Source: Gammaproteobacteria bacterium UBA2679 (GTDB lineage Bacteria; Pseudomonadota; Gammaproteobacteria; Pseudomonadales; Oleiphilaceae). From it: a DNA stretch of 64,000 bases. A program made the position numbers and the translations under genes. Location of the stretch: assembly GCA_002354735.1 (NCBI GenBank), contig DEMD01000015.1:23304-87303 (forward strand), given 5' to 3'. The first letter of the stretch is position 1. Every line of letters starts with the position of its first letter. Positions 33,659-43,052 of this stretch are shown piece after piece. The notes under the pieces were generated by a model. The model saw only the letters and a list, made by a program, of their open reading frames with translations. It did no database searches and was not told the origin of the DNA.

Positions 33659-36600
33659 CTACAGGGCCTCGAGAAATAGAGTCAAATCGCTGATATCCTG
33701 AGTGCTCAGTTCGAGCGGACGGATGTCGGTGTCGCGCTCGGCGACGCCTTGTGCACCTTTGTTATACGCCTCTACCACTGCACGCAATGTCGAAAAACTA
33801 CCGTTATGCATGTAGGGCGCTGTGCTTGCGACCGCTCTGAGAGTAGGCACCTTGAACAAGCTGTAATCGCGGTCACGACCGGTAACGTCGGCGCGCCCGA
33901 GGTCACTGTTCGGTGCCAGACCGTTATTGCGGAAGCTTTCGTCAGTAAAGTTCACGCCCGCGTGACAGCCACTACAACGCGCCTTCCCCTCGAACAGATC
34001 CAGTCCACGGACTTCAGCAGCCGAAAGTACCGAACGATTTCCCTCCCTGTACTCGTCCACTCGACTTTTCGGAGCGAACTGCAGTGCCTGGAAACTGGCG
34101 AGTGCCGCGGCCAGATTGTCTGCGGACGGCTGCTCACCGTAGACTTGCTGGAATCGACCGACATAGCTACTGCTCGAGCGGAGGCGCTGAACCGCTTCGG
34201 GTAACGGTAGATTCATCTCGTGAGCGGCTGAGATTGGGATAAGGGCCTGCGTATCCAGTCTGCCGGCTTCGCCAGACCAGCCCTGCAGGGTAGAAAATAG
34301 CCGATTGAAGAGCGTAGGCGTGTTTCGGATGCCAGCGTCGGTGGGCTCGTTGCCTCGGGCGATCAGTTTCCCGTCGGTGAATGCCATGCCGGCGATGTGA
34401 CAGGTCGAACAGGCTGTGGTCCGCTGCTTCGAGAGGATCTCATCATTGAACAGATCTTCTCCGAGATCTGCTGCAGCTGTGCTGAAACGACTTATACCGG
34501 TGGCCACGTTCAGCAATGGGCGAAGATGTGATGGCACCGCGCTCGCCAGCGCCGAAGACGGCGCCTTGTTGGTGCCGATATTGGCGCTGTACGCAAGCTC
34601 GTCGGGCCGCCGCGAGACATTGGAGACCTTGACTTCATCCAGGATGAGCAGCGCGTTTGAGTTTTCTGGCCCGACTCTTACCGCACCTGTTGTACGCAAG
34701 GTTCCGAACGCGGCGACTGTGCTGGAGGCCGTTCGCCTGCCATCGATATACAGGGCCATCTGCCGACTGTCTGCGTCGAAGGTGAAACCTACATGCGTCC
34801 AGCCGGTGGACGACACGCTGCCACCACTCAGTTCGACCCGTCGGCCGGTCGTGTCGATCGCGGCTGCAGTCAGGCTAGTGCCGTTCCTGAGATATACTTC
34901 GAGACCTCCCTGCATGGTGAACAGACGTACCGTGCCGGAGGCTGAAATCTTGCGGATCCAGAATTCTACCGAGCTGCCCTTTGCGAGGGACTCCCAGGCC
35001 TCGTTGCGATCAACACTCAGATAGTTGCCGTTGCGGAAATAGATGCCCTGTCCATAACGGCCAACCAGTTCGTCCTGTCCATTATACTCAACCGGGAACC
35101 TTGCACCGACCAGGGTGGCGTTGTTGAAATTGCCAGATGTGTCGTTAGTTCTGGTCACTTGATAATCGCCAGCGCGATTGAGCTGTTCGTTCATTGCCAG
35201 GTACATGACGTAGTTACCGTCAAGGTAATCGTCGAATCCCACCTCCATATAATCCTGCGAATTGGAGCCGAAAATCGGGTAGGCAGGTCCGTGCACAGCA
35301 TAGGGAATCGCAAGATTGGCTATACGTTTGTAGGGCTGCCACATGGTGGTAAAGGCGCCGGGTGAGGACAGGAACAGCCTTGAGGTTTTATGTCTGTCCC
35401 GATTGATGGGACCGTCGATGTGTCGGATGACGCCACCCGTCCAGCGACCAACGACACTGGTGCCGGTTCGCCGCGCACTCATGCCCGCGCGTGACGACTG
35501 ATAGAAAAGTTCCGATCCGTCATGACTGATCCAGGGATAAGCACCCTTGACGAGTTCACCGCGCGCGTAAGGGTTGCCCTGGGCATCCAGAATAGGCTGT
35601 CCGGCAATCGGGAAACGTACCCGGAAAGGCAGACCTGCAACATTGGCATTACGATCATCGAAATACATGCTCGCAATCGACTTTGGTACCGTCCAGTTTG
35701 TCGCCGAACCGCGTGCATTGTTCCAGCTGTAGACGAGGTTATCGATCCTGCCATTGTTGTCAGGGTGACCCTGGCACACGATCAGAAGGCTATCCATCGT
35801 CACGGATGGTTCGATGCAGCGGAAGTCGGCGCCGTTCTGGAGCCGCAGGCGACTGAACGCACTGGTGAAGTCCGCCTTGACCAACTGCGCGTCTGGCGTG
35901 TTGGCATTGCTGATGATGAAGGTGGCGCGACGAAACCCCATCTGATCATTGTCGTTGTTGCGCAATGACGTATGGTAGACCATCGCTTTGTAGGTGCGGT
36001 ACGAACCGCTTGCCTGATAGCTGCCGTTGGCATTGGATGGGTAGGGGTTCTCTCCAGAAACGGCAGGATCAGGTGTGATCGCCAGCCAGTTGTGCTGCAT
36101 ATCGGGAGCTTCTGTCTTCAGCTCGAGTGCAATGCTGTTGCCAAAAGCCCCCTGGTCGAAGCGCACACTGCCATCGGCACTTCTGACGATACGTTCTGGA
36201 CGAAATGCGCTTGCGAACCAGCCGTCGGTGCGGGTGCGAACAAAGATTCGACCATCCCAGGTTTCGGAGTGTCCGTTGCCGCCAAATCCTGTATCGATAT
36301 GGCGGGGGAAGCCGAGCTTACGGTTGCTGTTAAGTGCGTAAAGCGCCGAGCTCGGCGCAGAAAACTGGCCTCGGCTGCTGGCTGTACCGCCGCCCAAATT
36401 GCCGCCCGTGCCGCCGTCTGGGGCCCCATTACTGCCACCACCGGTACCACCGCCTGTGTCACCGCCATTCGTGTGGCCAGTGCTCGTCTCTGTCGACCAG
36501 ACAGGGTTGCCCCCGGCGGTATAGAGTACAAGATTGCCGTCGTCTTGCATGGCAAGCTTCGCTGCGCCGCTGCCGTTGGTCTGGCTGGACCAGACTGCCG

Positions 36601-37297
36601 AGCCTGTTGATGTACGGAGAACCAGATTGCCATCGCCTTGAAGGGTAAGGCGAACACCACCCTTGCCATGAGTGCCTGATGACCAGAGCGATTGTCCTGT
36701 GCTTTGTGCCCTGAGCACCAGATTACCGTCTCCCTGCAGGTTGAACCGATAAGCGAGATTGGTCGACTGGAGATACTCGTTGGCGCTCAGTGCCTGATTG
36801 GTGGTCAGTGTGCTGCTTACCGAGGCAGGCGCGATGTCAGCAGGAACAACTGGCTCAACGGGTTCAACCGGAGCTGGAACACTTACGCCACCACTGGTCC
36901 CGGTTGACCAGACAGGGCTGCCTTTGGCGCTATAGAGAACAAGGTTGCCATCGCCTTGCAGGGACAGTCTCGTTGCGCCGGAGCCGCCGGTCTTGCTCGA
37001 CCAGATCGCCTTTCCGCTTGTGGACCGGAGAACCAGATTCCCGTCACTCTGCATAGCAAGCCGTACACCGCCCTGGCCATGGGTGCCAGTGGACCAGAGC
37101 GATTGCCCTGAAATCTGCGCCCTGAGCACGAGATTGCCATCGCCCTGCAGACTGAAGCGATAACTGCCATTACCCGAATTCAGGTAATTGTCTACTCCAA
37201 GGCTTTCGCCTGAGAGCAGGCGATCTTTTGCACTTGCGGCACCGCTGGCCACCATGACCAGGCTCAGTAGCAGAAAAAAACAGATTCTGTGTCTCAT
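33659..37297 (-). CDS. bulb-lectin/LamG/di-heme peroxidase fusion protein
   Basis: A 1,212-residue exported protein. The ATG at 37297 has a CCGGAG site and a signal peptide ending ASA at about residue 23. Domains in order: two bulb-type (mannose-binding) lectin domains (about 26-137 and 157-270), each with three QGDGNLVL-type motifs; a Gly-rich linker; a large beta-rich region with a propeller-like PWISHDGSELFYQS; a LamG/concanavalin-like domain (about 690-890); and a MauG/cytochrome c peroxidase-type domain with heme motifs CSTCH (Cys963) and CSGCH (Cys1108). AHEMN supplies a likely ligand or active-site region. A periplasmic or surface-bound protein that couples carbohydrate binding to heme redox chemistry is inferred. 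Confidence 0.85.
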   Translation of the reverse strand: MRHRICFFLLLSLVMVASGAASAKDRLLSGESLGVDNYLNSGNGSYRFSLQGDGNLVLRAQISGQSLWSTGTHGQGGVRLAMQSDGNLVLRSTSGKAIWSSKTGGSGATRLSLQGDGNLVLYSAKGSPVWSTGTSGGVSVPAPVEPVEPVVPADIAPASVSSTLTTNQALSANEYLQSTNLAYRFNLQGDGNLVLRAQSTGQSLWSSGTHGKGGVRLTLQGDGNLVLRTSTGSAVWSSQTNGSGAAKLAMQDDGNLVLYTAGGNPVWSTETSTGHTNGGDTGGGTGGGSNGAPDGGTGGNLGGGTASSRGQFSAPSSALYALNSNRKLGFPRHIDTGFGGNGHSETWDGRIFVRTRTDGWFASAFRPERIVRSADGSVRFDQGAFGNSIALELKTEAPDMQHNWLAITPDPAVSGENPYPSNANGSYQASGSYRTYKAMVYHTSLRNNDNDQMGFRRATFIISNANTPDAQLVKADFTSAFSRLRLQNGADFRCIEPSVTMDSLLIVCQGHPDNNGRIDNLVYSWNNARGSATNWTVPKSIASMYFDDRNANVAGLPFRVRFPIAGQPILDAQGNPYARGELVKGAYPWISHDGSELFYQSSRAGMSARRTGTSVVGRWTGGVIRHIDGPINRDRHKTSRLFLSSPGAFTTMWQPYKRIANLAIPYAVHGPAYPIFGSNSQDYMEVGFDDYLDGNYVMYLAMNEQLNRAGDYQVTRTNDTSGNFNNATLVGARFPVEYNGQDELVGRYGQGIYFRNGNYLSVDRNEAWESLAKGSSVEFWIRKISASGTVRLFTMQGGLEVYLRNGTSLTAAAIDTTGRRVELSGGSVSSTGWTHVGFTFDADSRQMALYIDGRRTASSTVAAFGTLRTTGAVRVGPENSNALLILDEVKVSNVSRRPDELAYSANIGTNKAPSSALASAVPSHLRPLLNVATGISRFSTAAADLGEDLFNDEILSKQRTTACSTCHIAGMAFTDGKLIARGNEPTDAGIRNTPTLFNRLFSTLQGWSGEAGRLDTQALIPISAAHEMNLPLPEAVQRLRSSSSYVGRFQQVYGEQPSADNLAAALASFQALQFAPKSRVDEYREGNRSVLSAAEVRGLDLFEGKARCSGCHAGVNFTDESFRNNGLAPNSDLGRADVTGRDRDYSLFKVPTLRAVASTAPYMHNGSFSTLRAVVEAYNKGAQGVAERDTDIRPLELSTQDISDLTLFLEAL

Positions 37298-37391
37298 ATG
37301 ATCTCCGGGTACTACTGTCCAGGTTTCTAAGGTGTTGTTCTTGAGATGCGCTTCTCTTGAGCCTGCAATCTTGCGAACACTTCGGAGGTCA

Positions 37392-38324
37392 CTACTCCAC
37401 CGAGAGCCGTGCAATCAGGGTCCGCACTTTGTCGAGTTCCTCGGCTTGTATCTTGAGATAATCTGCATGGATGAGTGCCTCGAGAGCACTCGCGACTTCC
37501 CGTTTTTCGGCCGCATCAGTCACAGCTTCAAGCTCGATCATTTCGTAAATTTCTGCTCTCGTCTGGCGGCCGTGACTGAACAGATAGCTGTTAAGCACCG
37601 GCACAATGCCCTTGTGGCGACTCACATACCAGGCCCACTGGGCTGCTGCAGCATCTTGGAGGCCTTGATCAGGATGCACTGCCATTTCCGCAAGAAACTC
37701 GTCAATTTCGACGCTATACGGGCTGATATGACTGGTATTGAGGTCAGCGATCAGATCGATCAGGCGCATTTTGAACTCGACCTCGAACTCGGTCTGATCC
37801 CGTTCTATCAGTGTGACGATCAATGTCGGATCCTTCAGGTCAGCATCGAGGATCAGATCGTAGATACTTGCGGCGATGGCGGGATTCACGGATGAGAAGA
37901 ATAGCGTGGCGATCAATGCCCGACCATCGTCGGAATCGATGATATTGCGCAGGAGAGCCCGCATGGCTTGCTTGGCTTCGGGATCGAATTCGTGCGCTTC
38001 GTATTCGATCAGTAACTGTGATGCCAAGGCGGAAAGTGAGTCTGGACCTGTATCCGACCAGGCCGGTACCGCCGCTTCAGCGCTACTATGCTCGTGGTCG
38101 CCGATAGCCGTCTCCGGGTCCGCTATCGCACTGGCGTGCTCAGTCGCTGATCCTGACGGTCTGTGCATGAGACGCGACTGAGGGTCGGGTAAACTGAATA
38201 GCCAGATCAGGCTCAGGCTTGCGGCTATTGCTGAAATGATTATCGGCGGTGTATGAGGCCGGAGGCGTTTCAATGCCGTGCCTATCTGGGGCGAACTGTC
38301 AGGGATACGAGCGCGTCCTTGCAA
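37392..38324 (-). CDS. unknown single-pass helical-repeat protein
   Basis: A 310-residue protein with an N-terminal membrane anchor (about 28-45, IIISAIAASLSLIWLF). A low-complexity Ala/Ser/His/Glu region (50-95) and then alpha-helical repeats follow (QAMRALLRNIIDSDDG, ASIYDLILDADLKDP, QDAAAAQWAWYVSR), reminiscent of HEAT-like arrays. The first in-frame start is a TTG at 38324, overlapping the upstream lectin gene by 43 bases; another TTG at 38273 is possible. It lies between two lectin genes on the same strand. No family recognised. Confidence 0.6.
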   Translation of the reverse strand: MQGRARIPDSSPQIGTALKRLRPHTPPIIISAIAASLSLIWLFSLPDPQSRLMHRPSGSATEHASAIADPETAIGDHEHSSAEAAVPAWSDTGPDSLSALASQLLIEYEAHEFDPEAKQAMRALLRNIIDSDDGRALIATLFFSSVNPAIAASIYDLILDADLKDPTLIVTLIERDQTEFEVEFKMRLIDLIADLNTSHISPYSVEIDEFLAEMAVHPDQGLQDAAAAQWAWYVSRHKGIVPVLNSYLFSHGRQTRAEIYEMIELEAVTDAAEKREVASALEALIHADYLKIQAEELDKVRTLIARLSVE

Positions 38325-39532
38325 CTCGAAGCGCCTTCACCATGGGTCTTCATGGCGCCGGTCTCTCCATCGCGGCTGAGCACACCGCCAAACAGGAAGC
38401 CGGCCTCATCGCTGTTGCTCACATAGCCAAAGGTCGTGGTGTTGTCTGGCGGATTGAACCTGCTCTTACTGACAGCATCGTCAAAAGACTGCGACAACAA
38501 CACCATGTCACCCCGCTTGCCATACACGGAAGGAAACAGGCTGTCCGAATTGCCGTCACACCCACGATTCGCCGTATCTCGAATCGGATTGCTGGTGTCA
38601 GCACCACGCAGCGTGGTCAGGATGGCCCAACCCGGGTGGCCCGAAGTATCCTTGTTGAAATCAAAACTATAGTTGCTGGGCTCGCTGGAACCCGCTGTCT
38701 TGTACAAGACGACCTGTGCCAGATCGCGGCCACGATACTTGCCGCTGAAGCGATCGCAGAAGTTGCCGCTCCTGCTGGTGCAGTCCGCCACCGTGAGGCA
38801 TTGGTAGCCATTGTCTTCTTTGTAGCATTCGGCGGCACGCTTCCAGCCGGAGACTTCGAAGGGTAGGTGATCGTCAGTTCGATGAATGACGAGTACCTGT
38901 AAATCACCAGCTCTTGTGCCTGAAGGGCGATTGATTCGCACACCCTGGCCATTGCTGTCCCAGACCTGTGTGGTGTTGATGTGTTGAATTCCGCTTACGG
39001 GGTCGCCGGTGCCAGAAGAGCCGGAGGCGTCCCGCAACTGCTGCAGGAAGCGTGGCAGGTTGGCGCGGCTGCCAACTATGAGAGCGTACTTGTCTTCCTT
39101 GGTACCTGCGCTGTCACCTCCCCAACCATCCGCAGTGCCTGTGGACCAGAGCGAATTGCCGCTGCTGCTATAGAGCACCAGGTTGGCATCATTCTGTATA
39201 ACGAGTCGCTGTGCGTCGGTTTTGGCAGTGCGGGTAGACCAGACTGCTGCGCCCGCTGCATTACGAAGCACCAGATTGCCATCGCCCTGCAAGGACAGCC
39301 GAACGCCACCTTTGCCGTGGGTGCCTGCCGACCAAAGCGATGCCTTGTTACTCCAGTCCCGCAGCACGAGATTGCCATCGCCTTGAAGATAGAGACGATA
39401 ATTTCCATTATCGGAAGATAGATACTGATTCGAGTACAGCTGCTCGTTGACGCTCAGAGTGCTGGCTGCATGAGCCATATTGATGGTGCATATGAGCAGC
39501 AATGCGACCTGCCACAGACCGAAGTGTTTCAT
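38282..39532 (-). CDS. secreted bulb-type lectin protein
   Basis: A 416-residue secreted protein. The ATG at 39532 begins a signal peptide (MKHFGLWQVALLLICTINMA, cleaved near AHAAS). One bulb-type lectin domain (about 25-140) carries three QxDxNxVx motifs, of which only the last ends in Tyr (IQNDANLVLY). That final motif matches the mannose-binding consensus. The remaining ~270 residues have no recognised family and are Cys-rich (AAECYKEDNGYQCLTVADC, then C residues near NFCDRF and GCDGNSD), suggesting an extracellular disulfide-rich domain. It is transcribed toward two further surface-protein genes. Confidence 0.8.
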   Translation of the reverse strand: MKHFGLWQVALLLICTINMAHAASTLSVNEQLYSNQYLSSDNGNYRLYLQGDGNLVLRDWSNKASLWSAGTHGKGGVRLSLQGDGNLVLRNAAGAAVWSTRTAKTDAQRLVIQNDANLVLYSSSGNSLWSTGTADGWGGDSAGTKEDKYALIVGSRANLPRFLQQLRDASGSSGTGDPVSGIQHINTTQVWDSNGQGVRINRPSGTRAGDLQVLVIHRTDDHLPFEVSGWKRAAECYKEDNGYQCLTVADCTSRSGNFCDRFSGKYRGRDLAQVVLYKTAGSSEPSNYSFDFNKDTSGHPGWAILTTLRGADTSNPIRDTANRGCDGNSDSLFPSVYGKRGDMVLLSQSFDDAVSKSRFNPPDNTTTFGYVSNSDEAGFLFGGVLSRDGETGAMKTHGEGASSCKDALVSLTVRPR

Positions 39533-39770
39533 CTTGTCTCCCACTAATATCTTTGTGTGCCCTGCCTTTTTCGTCGTGACCGAAGGCTCAGGCGCCGATT
39601 GCGGGGGAGAGTAAAGTGGTTGAAGGCGCAAAGACCTGAACTTTCTGATGATCGCATCGTAAGTGTGAACCTCATCACTGGCTTCATGCTGCGGCAGCCA
39701 TCAGCGATGGGAAGTTTTCGTTCCGTGCTACCATCGTGAAACAGTTCGCTGTCATTAAGCAGATCTCACT

Positions 39771-41042
39771 ATGCAAGACCATAACTTGTCCTCACTCGTT
39801 GCTGTCATCGGTGCAGGCCCTGCAGGCCTGATGGCGGCGGAAGTCATTGCCAGGGCCGGTCATGAGGTTGCCGTCTTTGATGCCATGCCGAGTGCCGGTC
39901 GCAAACTTCTGCGCGCGGGCATCGGTGGTTTGAATATCACCCATGCAGAGCCGCTCGCGAACTTTGCGAAACGCTATGGTGAACGCAATAGCGCGATCGC
40001 CCCTATGCTCGAGATGCTTAAGCCAGCGCAGCTCACCGAATGGGTTCACGAGCTGGGTATCGAGACCTTCGTCGGCTCCTCACAGCGGGTGTTTCCGGTG
40101 GACAAGAAGGCGGCGCCACTGCTTCGGGCATGGCTCAAGCGTCTGCGGGGCATGGGGGTGCAGTTCCATATGCGCTCGCGATGGCTAGGTTGGGAAGGTG
40201 AGGCCTTACGCTTCGAAACGGCTCAGGGCTCGATTTTGCTGCGACCGGAGGCTACGGTCTTGGCCATGGGTGGAGCAAGCTGGCCAGAGCTTGGTTCAGA
40301 TGCGCGCTGGGTACCCTGCTTACGCGACCGCGGCGTGAGCATTGCCCCATTTCGCCCCAGCAATTGCGGGTTCCAGGTAAACTGGAGCGAGCACTTCAAA
40401 AGCCGCTATGCGCGGCAGCCAATCAAGTCTGTTCGCGCCCGGCTAGGAACGTCGGTTGCAGGCGCAGATGGCTGGAAAAGCGGCGAGCTGATGGTCACGG
40501 AAGAGGGCCTCGAAGGCGGGCTGGTCTATGCCCTCTCTGCCACCGCGCGTGAGCAGGTTGCCCAGCACGGTGGGACGACGCTGTGGCTGGACCTGACTCC
40601 TGGGCGAAGCGAAGCCCAATTGGCAACAAGACTTGCCGAGCCCAGGGGTAAGAACTCCATGGCCAAACACCTCAAGGGCAAGGCGGGGCTGGAGGGCGTG
40701 AAGGCGAGCCTACTCAGGGAATTCGGCGGCACCAGCACAATGAGCGATCCGACTCAGCTTGCTCGGCTGATCAAGGCTGTTCCGATAAATCTCGGTGCAC
40801 CTTTCAGCATTGATCGAGCTATCAGCAGTGCAGGAGGCGTATGCTTTGAAGGACTCGATGAGCATCTGATGCTGAAAGCAATCCCAGGCGTATTCTGTGC
40901 CGGAGAGATGCTCGATTGGGAGGCGCCGACTGGCGGATACCTGATTACCGCCTGCATGGCCAGTGGCAAGTTTGCAGGCTCTGGAGTTCTTGAGTTTCTG
41001 GCTGCACGCCAAGCCAGGTTACGGGGAGGAATTGATCTATGA
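39771..41042 (+). CDS. HI0933-like NAD(P)/FAD-dependent flavoprotein
   Basis: A 423-residue flavoprotein of the HI0933/BaiN-like group (TIGR03862 type). The N-terminal FAD-binding Rossmann motif is VAVIGAGPAGLMAAEVIARAG, with GRKLLRAGIGGLNITH. A second motif, AMGGASWPELGSD, and a C-terminal FAD segment GVFCAGEMLDWEAPTGGYLI are also present. The physiological reaction is unknown. Its stop overlaps the start of a small lipoprotein gene by 4 bases. Confidence 0.9.
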   Translation: MQDHNLSSLVAVIGAGPAGLMAAEVIARAGHEVAVFDAMPSAGRKLLRAGIGGLNITHAEPLANFAKRYGERNSAIAPMLEMLKPAQLTEWVHELGIETFVGSSQRVFPVDKKAAPLLRAWLKRLRGMGVQFHMRSRWLGWEGEALRFETAQGSILLRPEATVLAMGGASWPELGSDARWVPCLRDRGVSIAPFRPSNCGFQVNWSEHFKSRYARQPIKSVRARLGTSVAGADGWKSGELMVTEEGLEGGLVYALSATAREQVAQHGGTTLWLDLTPGRSEAQLATRLAEPRGKNSMAKHLKGKAGLEGVKASLLREFGGTSTMSDPTQLARLIKAVPINLGAPFSIDRAISSAGGVCFEGLDEHLMLKAIPGVFCAGEMLDWEAPTGGYLITACMASGKFAGSGVLEFLAARQARLRGGIDL

Positions 41043-41236
41043 AGGCGATATTGATTTTTTTGAGTCTCCTGAGTGTCGTAGGCTGCAACAACAAGGCTGT
41101 TTACGACAACATTCAATACAACAAGCGTACCGACTGTCTGAAGGTTCCAGCTTCCGAATACGAACAGTGTATGGAGGGCGTTGACCGCTCATACGAGGAG
41201 TATGAGAGGCAGCGCAAGGCAGTTATCGACGGTTAG
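41039..41236 (+). CDS. small lipoprotein
   Basis: A 65-residue predicted lipoprotein. The signal (MKAILIFLSLLSVVGC) ends at a lipobox VVGC. The mature part is Tyr- and charge-rich (NNKAVYDNIQYNKRTDCLKV, YEEYERQRKAVIDG) with two further Cys. The ATG overlaps the flavoprotein stop (ATGA), so translation is coupled. No family recognised. Confidence 0.7.
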   Translation: MKAILIFLSLLSVVGCNNKAVYDNIQYNKRTDCLKVPASEYEQCMEGVDRSYEEYERQRKAVIDG

Positions 41237-42110
41237 CCGAATTCTGTAGCGCTTCCCACAGGGTAGTCCCCACCATGCCCGCTTGATGGTCCCTGCGCCG
41301 GATCTGATACAGCGAGGAGTGACGAGGTGGAAACTCTGCCAGATCAAGTTGTACGAGCTTGCCGGCCTTCAGCTCGGACCTGATCATATGCTCTGGCAAA
41401 CCACCCCAGCCCATACCAGCCATGATGACTTCTTTCTTGGCCGCGAAATCAGCGACTGTCCAGCGCAGCGTGCCATTGAGCACATCGCGGCTCTGCTCGA
41501 AAGTACCGCGGCCTGTTCCCGAGGTGATCACCTGGGTGAACCTGCTCATGGCGACCGTGCTTATCCTGCCCGACTTGCGATCCGGACCGTAGTCTGGGCG
41601 GGTGACCGGGATTATCTCAATCCTCATGTATGGGAGCGCTTCAACCTCTTCTGTCGACAGGCCATCCATGGTAGTGACGACGATGTCTGCCTCACCGTTC
41701 ATCAGCCGCTCAGCGCCGCCGCCCATGGCATCACTCAGCAACCGAATATGCGTATCTGGATACTGCTGAATGGTTTCGTCCACTGTCGCCAGCAAAGGCT
41801 TTAGCGGACACGTAGCCGTGACAGACAGGGTGACTTGAGGCTCCTGGAATGCCGCTAGCTTGTGCGTCAGATTCGAGAGAACCTGCATCTCGGCTAGAAC
41901 GGTTTTTGCCTGTCGATAGAACGCTTCTCCCGCTGGTGTGAGCGCAGGTCGGTAATGTTCGCGCGACAGCAGCGTGAGGCCGATCTCCGCCTCCAGCACT
42001 TTTATCGCTTGAGTCAGCGCAGGCTGAGAGCGATGGAGTGTAGCTGCCGCCTCACGAAAACTACCGGTAGTGACAATGGCATGCAGTACCCGCAGCTGTT
42101 CGATTTTCAT
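41223..42110 (-). CDS. LysR family transcriptional regulator
   Basis: A 295-residue LysR-type regulator; the ATG at 42110 is chosen because the HTH begins there (MKIEQLRVLHAIVTTGSFRE, AATLHRSQPALTQAIKVLEAE). The effector domain follows (QVTLSVTATCPLKPLLATVD, then IVVTTMDGLSTEEVE). It is divergent from the two-gene 42.2-42.9 kb unit with 133 bases between them, the usual arrangement for a LysR protein and its target. The effector is unknown. Confidence 0.93.
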   Translation of the reverse strand: MKIEQLRVLHAIVTTGSFREAAATLHRSQPALTQAIKVLEAEIGLTLLSREHYRPALTPAGEAFYRQAKTVLAEMQVLSNLTHKLAAFQEPQVTLSVTATCPLKPLLATVDETIQQYPDTHIRLLSDAMGGGAERLMNGEADIVVTTMDGLSTEEVEALPYMRIEIIPVTRPDYGPDRKSGRISTVAMSRFTQVITSGTGRGTFEQSRDVLNGTLRWTVADFAAKKEVIMAGMGWGGLPEHMIRSELKAGKLVQLDLAEFPPRHSSLYQIRRRDHQAGMVGTTLWEALQNSANRR

Positions 42111-42163
42111 CAGCGGACCCGCGTCTAGGGATGATAATAAAAATGGATCGTGTTTCGTTGAAG

Positions 42164-42173
42164 ATAATATTAT
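42164..42173. promoter_or_regulatory. AT-rich palindrome in LysR divergent region
   Basis: ATAATATTAT is a perfect 10-bp palindrome midway between the LysR gene and its likely target. It is a plausible LysR-type operator core, but a T-N11-A match was not confirmed. Confidence 0.3.
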
Positions 42174-42243
42174 TAAGCTGGACTGGCAAGTATTAGGATG
42201 GGCTACATCAGTCAAGATCATAGACAGGGGAACCAAGACGCAT

Positions 42244-42630
42244 ATGAGCCAGTCACTTGAGTTTAATGAGATCCAGTACATGCTGGAGAAATACTTCGAC
42301 GGCCTGTTCCACGCCGATAGCAGTATTCTCTCCGAGGTCTTTCATCCAGATGCGCGCTACGTCAACAGCGTGCCTTCAAGTTACCGCAACCTGACGCTGG
42401 ACACGTATCTGAAGATCGTCGATGAGAGAGCGGCGCCTGCCGAGAGCGGTGCCAAGCGGGAGGCGCGTGTTGTAGCAATCGAGATCATCGGCCCTCATTT
42501 GGCTTGTGTGAAAGCTGAAATGGTCATGATGGGCCGGTACTATACCGATTGCCTGACGCTCATCCGCGTCGAGGACAGGTGGTTGATCATCACCAAAGTA
42601 TTCCACTACACACTTGCAGGAGATCAGTGA
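42244..42630 (+). CDS. lumazine-binding/SnoaL-like fold protein
   Basis: A 128-residue protein. The family-typical opening is EIQYMLEKYFDGLFHADSSI, followed by FHPDARYVNS and, at the end, CLTLIRVEDRWLIITKVFHY. This matches the putative lumazine-binding group of the NTF2/SnoaL superfamily. The start at 42244 avoids the divergent LysR gene. The next gene begins inside its stop (TGATG). With the tautomerase it forms a small operon, probably under the LysR regulator. The substrate is unknown. Confidence 0.85.
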   Translation: MSQSLEFNEIQYMLEKYFDGLFHADSSILSEVFHPDARYVNSVPSSYRNLTLDTYLKIVDERAAPAESGAKREARVVAIEIIGPHLACVKAEMVMMGRYYTDCLTLIRVEDRWLIITKVFHYTLAGDQ

Positions 42631-42872
42631 TGCCGTACGTCAATATCAAGGTCACACGAGAAGGAGGACCGGACGGAGTTGGTCCTTCAGCTGAACAGAA
42701 AGCCGAGTTGATAGCAGGTGTAACCGAGCTCCTGACTCGTGTACTCAATAAGGACCCTGCTACAACCTTTGTGGTAATCGACGAGGTCGATCTCACAAGT
42801 TGGGGGGTAGGAGGGCTGCCCGTGCCGGAGTATCGGGCCAGGAAGCGAGCGTCCGAATCTTCGGCGCAATAG
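42630..42872 (+). CDS. 4-oxalocrotonate tautomerase-like enzyme
   Basis: An 80-residue tautomerase-superfamily protein with the catalytic N-terminal proline (Met-Pro-Tyr-Val-Asn after Met removal). The core has AELIAGVTELLTRVLNKDP, TTFVVIDEVDLTSWG and a GLPVPEYRARK tail. The ATG overlaps the preceding stop by one base and has a GCAGGAG site. These enzymes catalyse keto-enol tautomerisation or cis/trans isomerisation or dehalogenation of small acids. The substrate is unknown. Confidence 0.92.
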   Translation: MPYVNIKVTREGGPDGVGPSAEQKAELIAGVTELLTRVLNKDPATTFVVIDEVDLTSWGVGGLPVPEYRARKRASESSAQ

Positions 42873-42914
42873 CCTGCAGGCGCGTCTGCGGCCTTCGCGG
42901 CCGTGGACCCACTG

Positions 42915-42933
42915 TACGCTGCTGATCAGCGTA
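42915..42933. other. hairpin after tautomerase gene
   Basis: TACGCTG (42915-42921) and CAGCGTA (42927-42933) form a perfect stem with a CTGAT loop, 42 bases past the stop codon. No T tract follows. Confidence 0.35.
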
Positions 42934-43052
42934 ACCACGTCACATTCCCGAACAAATAGGCCATCTGGTCCCAAGCGCTCATCCATTCCGACGATGCCCT
43001 CGTGGCATCAATCACTTAGCTTCGCTGGTATAACGATAATCGGAGCTTTGCA

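Noticed and set aside
36118..36669. Open frames shadowing the lectin repeats
   Set aside because: The repeated QGDGNLVL units create open frames in all frames. They are by-products of the lectin gene.
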